A DNA stretch of 64,000 bases, taken from NCBI RefSeq assembly GCF_017220215.1, contig NZ_CP071129.1, positions 1,488,001 to 1,552,000 of the forward strand, given 5' to 3'. Both the position numbers and the translations under genes were made by a program. The first letter of the stretch is position 1; the number at the start of each line of letters is the position of its first letter. Positions 41,900-53,582 of this stretch are shown piece by piece. This DNA comes from Caballeronia sp. M1242 (GTDB taxonomy: Bacteria; Pseudomonadota; Gammaproteobacteria; Burkholderiales; Burkholderiaceae). Under the pieces are notes generated by a model. That model had not been told where the DNA came from, ran no database searches, and saw nothing but the letters and a program-made list of their open reading frames with translations.

Positions 41900-42760
41900 C
41901 TACTTGCCTTGCTGCTGCTGTTGTTGCTGCTGTTGCTTCAACTGCTCTTGCTGTGCTTGCTGTGCCTTTTCCTGCTGCTTGCGGGCGGCTTCCTTCTGAC
42001 GCGCTTCGACTTCCGCGCGATGCTGCGCCGCTTCCTGCTGCTTCTGCTCGAATCGCTGCGCCTTCTGTTCGCGCTCCTGCGCTTCCTGCACGCCGCGGGC
42101 GCGAGCGTCCTCCAGCTTCTTCTGGTAGTCCGCCTGCTTCTGATCGTAAGCCTTCTGGTTCGCCGCGCGCTGCGGAGCTTCCGCGTTGCGCTGGGCGGCG
42201 GCGAGCGCGTTCTGGCGCTGCTTGTCCTCGTACGCCTGCTGGTTCGCGCGCTCGTTGGCCGCGCGTTGCGGCGCGTCGGCTTCGTATTGCGCCTGTTTCA
42301 ACGCCGTCTGCCGGTCGCGCTCTTTCACGCGTTCCGCGCGTTGCTCGTCGTTCAGCGCGAGTTGCTCCTGCCGGATCTGCTGACGCGCCTCGCGCATCTC
42401 GGTGCGCGCATTGTCGAGACAATGGTTCACGAAGAACTTGCTGTAGCAGTCGTGCTGCTTCACGCCATAGCGATAGTCGTTCTCCGACGTGCGCTGGTCG
42501 AGCGCCTTCTGACGCCGCTCGAAGCCGGCGCGAAGGGCGGCGTCGGCGCTGTTGTCCGCGCTGTTGTCGGCGCTCGCCGCGCCGCTTTGGGACGCATCGA
42601 GCGGCTGCGTGCTAACTGCGGTCGTCGGGTCGATGGGCTTCGGCGTCTGGGCGTTCGCATACCGCGGCAAGACGACGGCAAGCGCGCATATCGACGATGC
42701 GGCAACAGCCATCGGCGCGAGCTTCGTAAGGCGAAAGTTGAGCAAGTTGATGAACGGCAA
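41900..42760 (-). CDS. Exported Gln/Ala-rich coiled-coil protein
   Basis: A 286-residue protein with an N-terminal hydrophobic signal (PMAVAASSICALAVVLPRYA, cleavage after ANA). The mature region begins with an Ala/Asp/Ser linker and a short domain with two cysteines (QHDCYSKFFVNHCLDNAR). From residue about 125 it is an almost continuous charged coiled coil with many E, Q, R and A. It ends in a polyglutamine tract of nine residues plus GK. Its function is not known; one may guess a periplasmic or envelope stalk. Divergent from tex. Confidence 0.75.
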   Translation of the reverse strand: MPFINLLNFRLTKLAPMAVAASSICALAVVLPRYANAQTPKPIDPTTAVSTQPLDASQSGAASADNSADNSADAALRAGFERRQKALDQRTSENDYRYGVKQHDCYSKFFVNHCLDNARTEMREARQQIRQEQLALNDEQRAERVKERDRQTALKQAQYEADAPQRAANERANQQAYEDKQRQNALAAAQRNAEAPQRAANQKAYDQKQADYQKKLEDARARGVQEAQEREQKAQRFEQKQQEAAQHRAEVEARQKEAARKQQEKAQQAQQEQLKQQQQQQQQQGK

Positions 42761-42985
42761 CGTGATAAGGAATCAGGTGCGCGAAGGTGAAAAACGGGCG
42801 TGCGCGGTCCCGAAATTCTATCACCGCGCGCCGGAGCGCTTCGGCATTTATGGCAAAATGCCCCGCTCAGAAACCCGGCCCATCGCTCGTCGCGGCGCGC
42901 CGCGAGGCCTCGAGCGCCGCCCGCACGGACGCGGCGATGCAGGACGCCCGCGCCGCTTTCCGACGAGCCAGCAGACAGCGCAATC

Positions 42986-45328
42986 ATGACGGAAACCGTA
43001 GCACTCAAGATCGTACAGCGCATTGCCACCGAGCTCACCGTGCAGCCGCGCCAGGTCGCCGCCGCCGTGCAGCTTCTCGATGAAGGCTCCACTGTCCCGT
43101 TCATCGCCCGGTATCGGAAGGAAGTCACCGGCAATCTCGACGACACGCAACTGCGCACGCTCGAAGAGCGCCTTCTCTATCTGCGCGAACTCGAAGACCG
43201 GCGCGCGGCGATCCTGCAAAGCATCGACGAGCAAGGCAAGCTGACCGACGAACTGCGCGGCGCGATTGAAGGCGCCGACAGCAAGCAGGTGCTCGAAGAC
43301 CTCTATCTGCCGTACAAGCCTAAGCGCCGCACGCGCGCGCAGATCGCGCGCGAAGCCGGGCTCGAGCCGCTCGCGCAGGCGCTCCTCGCCGATCCGACGC
43401 TCGATCCGCACACCGAAGCGGCGAAGTTCGTCGATGCCGAGAAAGGCGTCGCGGACACGAAAGCCGCGCTCGACGGCGCGCGCGACATTCTCTCGGAACA
43501 GTTCGGCGAGACCGCCGAAATTCTCGGCAAGCTGCGCGAATATCTGTTCAATCAGGGGCTCGTGATATCGAGCGTGGTGGACGGCAAGGAAGGCGAAGAA
43601 GGCGAGAAATTCCGCGATTACTACGACTACAGCGAGACGGTGCGCACGGTGCCGTCGCATCGCGCGCTCGCGCTCTTCCGCGGGCGCAATGCCGGCGTGC
43701 TGTCGGTGAAGCTCGGTCTCGGCGAAGAACTAGATACACAAGTGCCGCATCCGTGCGAAGCGATGATCGCGCACCATGTCGGCATCTCGAACCGCAACCG
43801 CCCGGCCGACAAGTGGCTCTCCGATGTCTGCCGCTGGTGCTGGCGCGTGAAGGTGCAGCCGCATATCGAGAACGAACTGCTCACGCAACTGCGCGAAGAA
43901 GCCGAACACGAAGCGATTCGCGTGTTCGCGCGCAATCTGAAAGACCTGCTGCTGGCGGCGCCCGCGGGTCCGAAGGCCGTGATCGGTCTCGATCCGGGTC
44001 TGCGCACCGGCGTGAAGGTGGCGGTCGTCGATCGCACCGGCAAGCTGCTCGCCACCGATACCATCTACCCGCACGAGCCGCGCCGCGACTGGGACGGCTC
44101 GCTTGCGAAGCTCGCGCGAATCGCACGCGAGACGAAGGCCGAACTCGTTTCGATCGGTAACGGCACCGCCTCGCGCGAAACCGACAAGCTCGCGAGTGAA
44201 CTCATCGCGAAGCATCCGGATCTGAAGCTGCAAAAGATCGTGGTGTCGGAAGCGGGCGCGTCGGTGTATTCGGCGTCCGAACTCGCCGCGAAGGAGTTTC
44301 CCGAACTCGACGTATCGCTGCGCGGCGCGGTGTCGATCGCGCGGCGTCTGCAAGACCCGCTCGCGGAACTGGTCAAGATCGAGCCGAAAGCCATCGGCGT
44401 CGGCCAGTATCAGCATGATGTGAATCAGCGCGAACTCGCGCGTTCGCTCGACGCCGTGGTGGAAGACTGCGTGAACGCCGTCGGCGTCGATGCGAACACA
44501 GCTTCCGTCGCCCTGCTCGCCCGCGTGTCGGGTCTCAATGCGACGCTCGCGCGCAATATCGTCGAATACCGCGACGCCAACGGGCCGTTCCCGTCGCGCG
44601 AGCATCTGCGCCGCGTGCCGCGTCTCGGCGACAAGACCTTCGAGCAGGCGGCGGGCTTTCTGCGCATCAACAACGGCGAGAATCCGCTCGACCGCTCGTC
44701 AGTGCACCCGGAAGCGTATCCGGTGGTTGAGCGCATTCTCGCGAAAATCAACAAGCACGTCGGCGATGTGCTCGGCAAGCGCGAGGCGCTCGCGGGCCTC
44801 TCGCCCGCCGAATTCGTCGACGATCGTTTCGGTCTGCCGACCGTGCGCGACATTCTCGCGGAACTCGAAAAGCCGGGCCGCGATCCGCGCCCCGAGTTCA
44901 AGACCGCGACGTTCCGCGAAGGCATCGAGAAAATCTCGGACCTCGCGCCGGGCATGGTCCTCGAAGGCGTGGTGACGAACGTCGCGGCGTTCGGCGCGTT
45001 CGTCGATATCGGCGTGCATCAGGATGGACTCGTCCACGTGTCGGCCATGTCGACGAAGTTCATCAAGGACCCGCACGAAGTCGTGAAGGCCGGTCAGGTC
45101 GTGAAGGTCAAAGTGCTCGAAACCGACGTCAAGCGCCAGCGGATCTCGCTGACCATGCGTCTCGACGACGATTTCGCGCCGGCATCCGCAGCCAACGCGG
45201 GCGCGCCGGCGCGCGGCGGGCAGGATCGGCGCGCGGCCGGCGGCGGGCGCGACGCGCGCCCGAACCAGCGCCGCGAGCCGGAACCGGCAGGCGCGATGGC
45301 CGCGGCGTTCGCGAAACTCAAACGCTGA
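42986..45328 (+). CDS. tex: Tex family transcription accessory protein
   Basis: A 780-residue protein with the Tex layout: N-terminal helical Tex domain ([35 protein letters not shown]), YqgF/RNase H-like domain with [18 protein letters not shown], helix-hairpin-helix modules ([40 protein letters not shown]) and a C-terminal S1 domain ([32 protein letters not shown]). It binds nucleic acids and affects transcription and stress responses. ATG 42986 is chosen as the homologous start. The last 45 residues are Gly/Arg/Ala-rich. Confidence 0.95.
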   Translation: MTETVALKIVQRIATELTVQPRQVAAAVQLLDEGSTVPFIARYRKEVTGNLDDTQLRTLEERLLYLRELEDRRAAILQSIDEQGKLTDELRGAIEGADSKQVLEDLYLPYKPKRRTRAQIAREAGLEPLAQALLADPTLDPHTEAAKFVDAEKGVADTKAALDGARDILSEQFGETAEILGKLREYLFNQGLVISSVVDGKEGEEGEKFRDYYDYSETVRTVPSHRALALFRGRNAGVLSVKLGLGEELDTQVPHPCEAMIAHHVGISNRNRPADKWLSDVCRWCWRVKVQPHIENELLTQLREEAEHEAIRVFARNLKDLLLAAPAGPKAVIGLDPGLRTGVKVAVVDRTGKLLATDTIYPHEPRRDWDGSLAKLARIARETKAELVSIGNGTASRETDKLASELIAKHPDLKLQKIVVSEAGASVYSASELAAKEFPELDVSLRGAVSIARRLQDPLAELVKIEPKAIGVGQYQHDVNQRELARSLDAVVEDCVNAVGVDANTASVALLARVSGLNATLARNIVEYRDANGPFPSREHLRRVPRLGDKTFEQAAGFLRINNGENPLDRSSVHPEAYPVVERILAKINKHVGDVLGKREALAGLSPAEFVDDRFGLPTVRDILAELEKPGRDPRPEFKTATFREGIEKISDLAPGMVLEGVVTNVAAFGAFVDIGVHQDGLVHVSAMSTKFIKDPHEVVKAGQVVKVKVLETDVKRQRISLTMRLDDDFAPASAANAGAPARGGQDRRAAGGGRDARPNQRREPEPAGAMAAAFAKLKR

Positions 45329-45346
45329 TTCGGCAGGCTCCAACGA

Positions 45347-45377
45347 AAAAACCCACGCTTCGCGGCGTGGGTTTTTT
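45347..45377. terminator. Bidirectional terminator between tex and kup
   Basis: AAAAACCCACGC (45347-45358) pairs with GCGTGGGTTTTT (45365-45376) around TTCGCG. It has A and T tracts on both sides, so it can end transcription from both convergent genes. Confidence 0.92.
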
Positions 45378-45404
45378 GTTTGTGCTCCGTGACCGAGAGC
45401 GCGG

Positions 45405-47297
45405 TCAGATCTCGATCTTGGTCCCGAGTTCAACCACGCGATTCGCCGGAATGCTGAAGAAATCGGTGGGCTTCGCGGCGTTCTGATGCATCCACGCGAA
45501 GACACGTTCACGCCATACCGACATGCCCGGAAGCTCCGTCGGCACCACGGTTTCGCGCGCCATGAAGAACGAGGTGTCCATCAACTCGAAGGTCATCGCG
45601 TGCGTGCGCGTGATCTGCTCGAGCACGGCCTTCACGTCCGGCGTTTCGTTGAAGCCGTACGCCGCTTTCACCAGAAACAGCCCGCCGCCGATGTCCTTCA
45701 CGTCCAGGCGATGCGAGTCGTCCACGTACGGAATATCGCGCGTAATGAAGTTGAGAAATATCGTGCGCTCGTGCAGCACCTTGTTGTGCTTCAGATTATG
45801 CAGAAGGCTCACCGGAACGAGCGAATCGCTGCCCGTCAGATAGATGGCCGTGCCCGACACGCGATGCGGCGGATGCGCGAGCAGCCCTTGAAGGAACGGC
45901 ATCAGCGGAATACCGTCCGCCGCCGTGCGGTCCTTCACGATCATGCGGCCCTTGTACCACGTCATCAAGAGGAAGAAGAGCGCCCCGCCGATGCACAGCG
46001 GCAGCCAGCCGCCCTGCTCGATCTTCAACAGGCTGGCGCCGAAGAAGCCGATGTCGATCACAAGGAACACGGCGATCATCCCGCCGACGAGAAAGCGGTT
46101 CCAGCCCCACAGGTTCGTCATCACGACCGACACGAGGATGGTGGTCACGAGCATCGTCGCGGTCACGGCGAGACCATAGGCCGCCGCGAGATTCTCCGAG
46201 CTCTTGAAGCCGACGACGATGCACAGAATGATGAACAGCAGCATCCAGTTGACGAGCGGGATATAGATCTGCCCGATGGCCAGTTCCGACGTATGCAGGA
46301 TCTTCATGCGCGGTACGTAGCCGAGCTGAATGGCCTGACTCGTGAGCGAGTACGCGCCCGAGATGACGGCTTGCGACGCGATGACGGTAGCGATGGTCGA
46401 GAGAATGACGAGCGGCAGCAGCGCCCATTCCGGCGCGAGCAGGAAGAACGGACTCTCGATGGCCTTCGGCGAGTGCATCAAGAGCGCGCCTTGGCCGAAG
46501 TAGTTCAGCAAGAGCGACGGCATCACGAGTCCATACCAGCCGAAGCGGATAGGCTTTGCGCCGAAGTGCCCCATGTCCGCGTAGAGCGCCTCTGCACCGG
46601 TTAGCACCAGCACCACCGATCCGAGCACGATATACGCTTGCAGCACGTGGTCGGCCATGAACGAGAACGCATAGTACGGATTCAGCGCGACCAGCACGCC
46701 CGGCGCGAGCGCGATGTGATACGCGCCCAGCACCGCGAGCGTCAGGAACCACAGCAGCATGATCGGCCCGAACAGCTTGCCGACGACCGCCGTGCCGTGC
46801 CGCTGAATCCAGAAGAGCATGATGAGGATGATCATCGTGATCGGAATCACGTACGGCGACAGCTTGGGCGCGGCGATTTCCAGACCTTCCACCGCCGAAA
46901 TGACGGACATGGCCGGCGTGATGACGGCATCGCCATAGAACATGCACGCGCCGAAGATGCCGAGCATCATCAGCACGCCGGAGAGCCGGCCGGGATCTTT
47001 CACGCTGCGCAGCGCGAGGGTCATCATCGCGAACACGCCGCCTTCGCCGTTGTTGTCGGCGCGCATGACGAACAGCACGTATTTGATCGCGACCACCATC
47101 ACGATGGCCCAGAAGAGCAGTGAGATGACGCCGAGAATCGAGGCTTCGGAAAGACCGATGCCGTGCGAGGGACTGAAGGCTTCCTTCAGCGCATAAAGAG
47201 GACTCGTGCCGATGTCGCCGAAGACGACGCCGATGGCCGCGAGCGCAAGCGAAGGCAACGGCTGTTTGCGCTCTTGCGCGTGAGTCAGGGTAGTCAT
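45405..47297 (-). CDS. kup: Kup-type potassium transporter
   Basis: A 630-residue K+/H+ symporter. It begins with an [20 protein letters not shown] membrane motif that is the family signature, has twelve predicted membrane segments, and ends with a cytoplasmic domain ([40 protein letters not shown]). It takes up potassium across the inner membrane. A leader hairpin with T-tract (47368-47401) lies 71-104 nt upstream on the same strand. Confidence 0.95.
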   Translation of the reverse strand: MTTLTHAQERKQPLPSLALAAIGVVFGDIGTSPLYALKEAFSPSHGIGLSEASILGVISLLFWAIVMVVAIKYVLFVMRADNNGEGGVFAMMTLALRSVKDPGRLSGVLMMLGIFGACMFYGDAVITPAMSVISAVEGLEIAAPKLSPYVIPITMIILIMLFWIQRHGTAVVGKLFGPIMLLWFLTLAVLGAYHIALAPGVLVALNPYYAFSFMADHVLQAYIVLGSVVLVLTGAEALYADMGHFGAKPIRFGWYGLVMPSLLLNYFGQGALLMHSPKAIESPFFLLAPEWALLPLVILSTIATVIASQAVISGAYSLTSQAIQLGYVPRMKILHTSELAIGQIYIPLVNWMLLFIILCIVVGFKSSENLAAAYGLAVTATMLVTTILVSVVMTNLWGWNRFLVGGMIAVFLVIDIGFFGASLLKIEQGGWLPLCIGGALFFLLMTWYKGRMIVKDRTAADGIPLMPFLQGLLAHPPHRVSGTAIYLTGSDSLVPVSLLHNLKHNKVLHERTIFLNFITRDIPYVDDSHRLDVKDIGGGLFLVKAAYGFNETPDVKAVLEQITRTHAMTFELMDTSFFMARETVVPTELPGMSVWRERVFAWMHQNAAKPTDFFSIPANRVVELGTKIEI

Positions 47298-47367
47298 AAA
47301 AACGAAATGTCCGTCCAGAGCGGTAAAAAACCGAACGCCATTCTATCTAACGCCGCGCGCAAAAACG

Positions 47368-47401
47368 GCCTCTCGCATGTTGCTCACTTGCCACGAGAGG
47401 C
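47368..47401 (-). promoter_or_regulatory. Hairpin plus T-tract in the kup leader (attenuator or second terminator)
   Basis: Read on the minus strand, GCCTCTCG (47401-47394), an 18-nt loop and CGAGAGGC (47375-47368) form a perfect 8-bp stem, followed by CGTTTTTGCG. It could be an attenuator for kup or a second terminator after the phosphoribosyltransferase. Confidence 0.5.
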
Positions 47402-47512
47402 GCGACTGGAAGTTTAGCATCGCGCCCCAAACGCGTCGGCAGGTCGTGCATGCTTACGCGCATCCTTCCGCCGGCTTGATGCGCGGGTCGCGGTGAAAGC
47501 GGCCCGAAATGC

Positions 47513-47553
47513 AAAACGCCGTTGCGCCGGGCACAAGCCCGGACGCAACGGCG
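47513..47553 (-). terminator. Terminator after the phosphoribosyltransferase gene
   Basis: A long hairpin at 47517-47553 (arms CGCCGTTGCGCCGGGC and GCCCGGACGCAACGGCG with one mismatch) is followed on the minus strand by TTTT (47516-47513). It lies 30 bp after the stop codon. Confidence 0.85.
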
Positions 47554-47582
47554 CCTCTTGTCGAAACAAAGCGGTGGTTGGC

Positions 47583-48143
47583 TTACGCGCGGCCGTTTTG
47601 CATGCCTCGCTTGATCCACGCGCCGAGGTTGTGCGGACGCACCGTGTCCCATTCCTCGAACGGCTGATGAATCCACGGATTCGTTTCGAGAAACTGAACG
47701 TGGTAGTCCGGCTTCACCTTCGAGCACGCCTTGTACCACAGCACTGCGGAACGCACGGCCGTGATCGCGGGATAACGCTCCTTCAGATGCTCCTGTACGC
47801 GCGCGAGCGTCACGCCCGAATCGACGAGATCGTCCACCAGCAGCACATTGCCCGACAACTCGCCGCGCGTCATGGTGATGTACTGCGCGATGTCGAGATC
47901 GCCCTGCTGCGTGCCCGCGGCTTCGCGATACGAGCTCGTCGCGAGAATGGCGAGCGGCAGGTCGTAGATGCGCGACAGCTGGTCGCCCACGCGCAGGCCG
48001 CCGCGCGCGAGACACAGGATCTTGTCGAACTTCCATCCGGAGTCGTGCACGGTCAGCGCGAGCAGTTCGATCAACCGGTGATATTCGTCCCAGTTGACCC
48101 AGAGATTCTTGTCGTCGTTACGCGGGTCGGTCATCGCGATCAT
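47583..48143 (-). CDS. Purine-type phosphoribosyltransferase
   Basis: A 186-residue PRTase. The PRPP-binding motif is VLLVDDLVDSGVTL with the two adjacent aspartates; the N-terminal ILCLARGGLRVGDQLSRIYD corresponds to the Gpt/Hpt-type flexible loop region. It probably salvages a purine base (hypoxanthine, guanine or xanthine); specificity cannot be read. ATG 48143 is preferred because AGAGCC precedes it at usable spacing; ATG 48134 is an alternative. It follows purA, with a terminator between. Confidence 0.85.
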   Translation of the reverse strand: MIAMTDPRNDDKNLWVNWDEYHRLIELLALTVHDSGWKFDKILCLARGGLRVGDQLSRIYDLPLAILATSSYREAAGTQQGDLDIAQYITMTRGELSGNVLLVDDLVDSGVTLARVQEHLKERYPAITAVRSAVLWYKACSKVKPDYHVQFLETNPWIHQPFEEWDTVRPHNLGAWIKRGMQNGRA

Positions 48144-48182
48144 GGTGAGGCTCTTTCGATTGCATACTGCGGTTATATACGA

Positions 48183-48209
48183 AATGTGGCCGCATGAAGC
48201 GGCCACATT
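48183..48209 (-). terminator. Terminator after purA
   Basis: AATGTGGCCGC (48183-48193) pairs perfectly with GCGGCCACATT (48199-48209) around ATGAA. It lies 39 bp after the purA stop. The trailing T-tract on the minus strand is short (ATTTCG). Confidence 0.7.
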
Positions 48210-48247
48210 CTTTACAGCGTCCGGTTCAGGTCGAGGCTAACGCGCGC

Positions 48248-49603
<1,356 letters not shown>

Positions 49604-49723
49604 TTAGCTGGTTAAAAACGTATTTTACCTATGTTCGCGGCGCGTTCCGAATTTTTCGGGATGCGTTTCGCGATTCCGTCACGTCGGCGCGCGCACGCGC
49701 GTCTTCGCAAAAGTCCTTGCCGA

Positions 49724-50896
49724 TCAGACGCCTGCGCGCGCCGGCGTCACGCGCTCTTCCACTTCCCACCGGCCGTCGCGTTCGATTAGCACGCGGTCGA
49801 ACGCAAACTCGTCGAGGTCGTGATCGTGGCCCGGCAACGCCTGAATCACGACTTCTCCGGCATCGCGCAATGCTGCGACCGCCGCGCGCAGCGGTTCGTC
49901 GTGCCTCCACGGCGCGAGGATCGCACTGCCGCGCGCATCGACGGGAGAAATGCGCGCCACTTCGCGCAGATCGAGCGAGAAGCCCGTCGCGGGGCGCGCC
50001 CGGCCGTAGGCGAGGCCCACGTCGTCGTAACGGCCGCCGCGCGCCACCGCGTTCGGCACGCCATCGACGTACGCCGAAAACATCACGCCGCTGTGGTATG
50101 CGTAGCCGCGCAGATCGGCGAGGTCGATCATCAGTTCGGCGCCATCCGCCTGCGCCGCGAGGAACGCGAGATCGTCGAGCGCGCGCGCGATCACCGGCAG
50201 ATTCGGCAGGCGCGCACGCGCCGTCTCGAGCACGGAGGCATCGCCGTAGAGCGATGGCAACGCGCGCAATGCCTCGCGCGGCACCTGACCGAGATGCGCC
50301 GTCAGTTCGTTCAGGCGCGGCACGTCCTTGCTCGCGAGCGCGTCGTAGAGCGCCTCGCCGAGCGATGCCGCCGCCGGCTCCAGTTCGAGCAACGCCGCCA
50401 GCACGCCCGCGTGACACAGATCGAGCCGCACTTTCGTCAGACCGGCGAGATGCAGCGAGTCGAGCATCAGCTGCTGAATTTCGAGGTCGGCTTCGAGGCC
50501 GGCGTGGCCGAAGATTTCCGCGCCGATCTGAATCTGCTCGCGCGTGGCGTGCAGGCCGCGCGGACGCGTGTGCAGCACGACGCCGGCATAGCACAGGCGC
50601 GTCACGCCTTGCCGGTTCAGCAAGTGCGCGTCGATGCGCGAGACTTGCGGCGTGATGTCGGCGCGCAGCCCGAGCGTGCGCCCCGACAGTTGATCGACGA
50701 GCTTGAACGTGCGCAGATTGAGGTCGCTGCCGCCGCTCGTCAGCAGCGATTCGAGGTATTCGAGCATCGGCGGCATGACGAGCTCGTAGCCGTACGAACG
50801 GAAGCGGTCGAGCAGGCGCCGGCGCAGTTCTTCGATCTTGCGCGCTTCCGACGGCAACACGTCGGCAATATTCTCGGGAAGAAGCCAGGTGGACAT
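49724..50896 (-). CDS. hisZ: ATP phosphoribosyltransferase regulatory subunit HisZ
   Basis: A 390-residue class II tRNA-synthetase-like paralogue. It begins [20 protein letters not shown], keeps [12 protein letters not shown] and GGRYDDVG motifs, and lacks the HisRS anticodon-binding domain, as expected for HisZ, which activates the short form of HisG. The true hisS gene lies at 59119 in the same window and is clearly different. Co-located with purA as in other Burkholderiales. Confidence 0.93.
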   Translation of the reverse strand: MSTWLLPENIADVLPSEARKIEELRRRLLDRFRSYGYELVMPPMLEYLESLLTSGGSDLNLRTFKLVDQLSGRTLGLRADITPQVSRIDAHLLNRQGVTRLCYAGVVLHTRPRGLHATREQIQIGAEIFGHAGLEADLEIQQLMLDSLHLAGLTKVRLDLCHAGVLAALLELEPAAASLGEALYDALASKDVPRLNELTAHLGQVPREALRALPSLYGDASVLETARARLPNLPVIARALDDLAFLAAQADGAELMIDLADLRGYAYHSGVMFSAYVDGVPNAVARGGRYDDVGLAYGRARPATGFSLDLREVARISPVDARGSAILAPWRHDEPLRAAVAALRDAGEVVIQALPGHDHDLDEFAFDRVLIERDGRWEVEERVTPARAGV

Positions 50897-50985
50897 CGAT
50901 ACGTTTCCTGCGGGGCGCGACGCGTCAAAGCGCGGCGCGCATGAAGGATAAGGACAAAGATAGGCGAAAAGACGCTGCTTCGCGG

Positions 50986-51171
50986 CTACGTCGCGATAAC
51001 GAGCAGAATCAGCCCCAGCACCATCGCGATCAACCCGCCGATGCGGATGTGATGCGGCGGGCGCTCGGCGATGCGGCGGAACGTATCGCGCCAGGCCGTC
51101 GGAAAGACGAAGGGGAACATGCCTTCGATAATCAACATCAACGCAAGAGCGAGCAGTATCGTCTCGACCAT
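50986..51171 (-). CDS. DUF2065 (YjeT-like) small membrane protein
   Basis: A 61-residue protein with two hydrophobic segments ([20 protein letters not shown] and [17 protein letters not shown]) and a central [12 protein letters not shown]. This matches DUF2065/YjeT, a small inner-membrane protein found next to hflC in several proteobacteria. It follows hflC by 54 bp here. Function unknown, though the linkage suggests a role with HflKC. Confidence 0.9.
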   Translation of the reverse strand: MVETILLALALMLIIEGMFPFVFPTAWRDTFRRIAERPPHHIRIGGLIAMVLGLILLVIAT

Positions 51172-51225
51172 TGTCTACGGAGGATGAGCGCCGCGCGACG
51201 TAAGAGCCGCGCGGCGCGGGTGCGG

Positions 51226-52125
51226 TCAGCGCTTCGGCGCGGCGGAGGCGGACGTGTCGGCGCCGCCGTTCGGGCTCTTCATGAAACGGAAGAAGTCGCT
51301 GCTCGGGTCGACCACGATCACGTCGCCCGCCTTGAACGTCTTCTTGTACGCTTCGAGGCTCTGATAGAACTGGTAAAACTGCGGGTCGCGTCCATAGGCA
51401 TCGGCGGCGATGGCTGCCGCCTTGCTGTCTCCTTCGCCCTTGATGGACTGCGCCTGGCTGTAGGCGTCGGCGAGAATCTGCTGCTGCTCGCGCTCGGCGT
51501 CGGCCTTGATCTTGTCGGCGTCCGCGGTGCCCTTCGCGCGCTCGTTCGCCGCCGCCTGCTGACGCGCGGCGATCATGCGCTTGTAGACGGAATCCGCCAC
51601 CGCCGACGGAAAGTCGACGCGCGTCATTTGAAGATCGACCAGCTTCACGCCGAATCCCGATGCCGCGCCTTCCACCGCCTTCTGCGCCTCGGTTTCAAGC
51701 GCTTGCTGATTGGCGAGCGCATCGCTGAGCGAACGATTCGCGAACGCGCTCGCAAGCGCGGTGCGGGTCAGCGCGGCGAGGCGTTCCTGCGCGCTCTGCG
51801 TGTTCTTTTCGTTGCTCACGAAGAGCTTAAGCGGATCCGCCACGCGATACTTGATGACCGTGTTGACCAGCACTTCGTTCTTGTCCGACGTGGTGAAGCG
51901 GTCCGCCCCGCCCTCGTCGATGGTGAGCGTGCGTGTGTCGATGAGCGTCAGCGTCTGAAACGGCGGCGGCAGCTTGAAGTGCAGGCCCGGGCCATCCAGA
52001 CGCGGGTTGCTGTCGCCATGCGCGGCCACGACGCCGGCATGCCGTTCGTCGACGGTAAAGACCATCGACGAGCCGATGAAGAGCACGACCACGACCGCGA
52101 CGACGAGCGCAATGATTCGATTCAT
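51226..52125 (-). CDS. hflC: HflC, membrane protease modulator
   Basis: A 299-residue SPFH-domain protein with an N-terminal membrane anchor ([20 protein letters not shown]), the SPFH core ([30 protein letters not shown]) and a long helical region with [20 protein letters not shown]. HflC pairs with HflK in a large cage around FtsH in the inner membrane. It lies 12 bp after hflK. Confidence 0.94.
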   Translation of the reverse strand: MNRIIALVVAVVVVLFIGSSMVFTVDERHAGVVAAHGDSNPRLDGPGLHFKLPPPFQTLTLIDTRTLTIDEGGADRFTTSDKNEVLVNTVIKYRVADPLKLFVSNEKNTQSAQERLAALTRTALASAFANRSLSDALANQQALETEAQKAVEGAASGFGVKLVDLQMTRVDFPSAVADSVYKRMIAARQQAAANERAKGTADADKIKADAEREQQQILADAYSQAQSIKGEGDSKAAAIAADAYGRDPQFYQFYQSLEAYKKTFKAGDVIVVDPSSDFFRFMKSPNGGADTSASAAPKR

Positions 52126-52137
52126 GTTGAGCGCTCC

Positions 52138-53526
52138 TTACTGCAGATCGTCTTGACGGCTGCGCGAGCGGAACGCATCGCGCGAGCGCAGCGGGTCGCC
52201 TGCGCCGCTCGCGGCATTCGGCGCGCTCGCGCCTGCCGCGCCGCTGGCGGGGACCGCAGCGGCTGAAGCGGCGGCGGAGCCTTGCGGGCGCACTTCGGCG
52301 CTAGCCGCCGCGGGCGCGCTGGCCGACGCGGCGTCGGCCGGGTTCGCGGCTGCGTCTTTCGCCTGCTGACGATTCGCTTCGACGAGCTTGTCGAGCGGCA
52401 GATAGACCACGTTGTTGCCGGCCTTGCTGTCCACGAAGACCTTCGTGGTGCGGGAGTAGATCTGCTGCATCGTGTCCAGGTACATGCGTTGGCGAATGAC
52501 GGCGGGCGCCTTCGAGTATTCGGCGTAGACCTGCTTGAAGCGCTCGGCGTCGCCTTGTGCCTGCGTGACTTGGCGATTGCTGTAGGCGGTCGCCTCGTCG
52601 ATCATCTTCGCGGCATCGGCCTTCGCGCGCGGCAGCAGTTGATTCGCGTAGGCTTGGGCGGTGTCGCGGGCGCGCTCGTTGTCCTGCCGCACGCGCGACG
52701 CTTCTTCGAACGCCGCCTGCACCTGAGTCGGCACCTGCACGCTCTGCACCGTGACGCCCGTCACCTGCAAGCCGGTGCGGTACGCGTCGAGCGCGTGCTG
52801 GATGGTCTCGGCCAGACGCGCGCGCAGCGTGTCGCGGTCCTTGTAGAGCAGATCGTCCGTCGCCGACGCGCCCGCGATCTCGCGGATGGCGGATTGCGCG
52901 GCTTCGGTCACGCTCTGGTCGGGATCGAGATTGCGGAACAGGAAGTCGGTCGGCGACTTGATCTGATACTGCACCGCGAAGCGCACGTCGAGAATGTCGG
53001 CCTCGTTCGTGAGCAGCGATGCATCGCGCACGTTGCCCTGCGCGAGCGCGACGCCGCGCCCGATCTCGACCGAGCGGATCTGGGACGTATCGACGATATC
53101 GTGCGACTGGAACGGATACGGCAAGCGCCAGTGGATGCCCTGCGGCACCGTCTGCCGATACTGGCCGAACTGGGAGACCACGCCCACGTGCCCGTCCTGC
53201 ACGACGAACACGCCGCTGCCGAGATAGATGGCGATCAGCACGCCGATGACGATGCCGACACCGATCTTCGTGCCGCGGCCGTTGTCGCGCGGCATGCCGC
53301 CGCCTGGCTTGCGGCCGAAGATGCCCGCGATCCGGCGGTTGAACTCGCGCCACATCTCATCGAGGTCGGGCGGCCCTTCTTCCTTGCCGTTGCCGCGCTT
53401 GCCGTCTTGCGGACGCTTCGCGTCGTTCTTTACACCATTGGCGTCGCCCCGCCCCCAGCGCGGATCGTTGATGGAAAAGACGGCGCTCATGCGCTGCCTG
53501 TTAGTCCGCTCGTTGTAATCGTTCAC
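52138..53526 (-). CDS. hflK: HflK, membrane protease modulator
   Basis: A 462-residue SPFH protein. After a hydrophilic N-terminus (FSINDPRWGRGD, PPDLDEMWREFNRRIAGIFG) come a membrane segment (IGVGIVIGVLIAIYLGSGVF) and the SPFH domain with VGVVSQFGQYRQTVPQGIHW. The C-terminal 75 residues are Ala/Ser-rich and likely disordered. Start: GTG at 53526 (VNDYNERTNRQRM) is the position that matches homologues; ATG 53541 and ATG 53490 are alternatives. Confidence 0.92.
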   Translation of the reverse strand: MNDYNERTNRQRMSAVFSINDPRWGRGDANGVKNDAKRPQDGKRGNGKEEGPPDLDEMWREFNRRIAGIFGRKPGGGMPRDNGRGTKIGVGIVIGVLIAIYLGSGVFVVQDGHVGVVSQFGQYRQTVPQGIHWRLPYPFQSHDIVDTSQIRSVEIGRGVALAQGNVRDASLLTNEADILDVRFAVQYQIKSPTDFLFRNLDPDQSVTEAAQSAIREIAGASATDDLLYKDRDTLRARLAETIQHALDAYRTGLQVTGVTVQSVQVPTQVQAAFEEASRVRQDNERARDTAQAYANQLLPRAKADAAKMIDEATAYSNRQVTQAQGDAERFKQVYAEYSKAPAVIRQRMYLDTMQQIYSRTTKVFVDSKAGNNVVYLPLDKLVEANRQQAKDAAANPADAASASAPAAASAEVRPQGSAAASAAAVPASGAAGASAPNAASGAGDPLRSRDAFRSRSRQDDLQ

Positions 53527-53582
53527 TCGGTGATTCACCATTAGACAGCCGGTTCGATGCCGCGTCGGTATTGCGGAGCAGT

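Noticed and set aside
40138..42615. Plus-strand frame of 825 codons
   Set aside because: Runs antisense through dinG, the YdcH gene and the coiled-coil gene; no single protein family can match.
49724..50896. Second histidyl-tRNA synthetase
   Set aside because: The protein lacks the anticodon-binding domain and matches HisZ; the true hisS is at 59119-60468.
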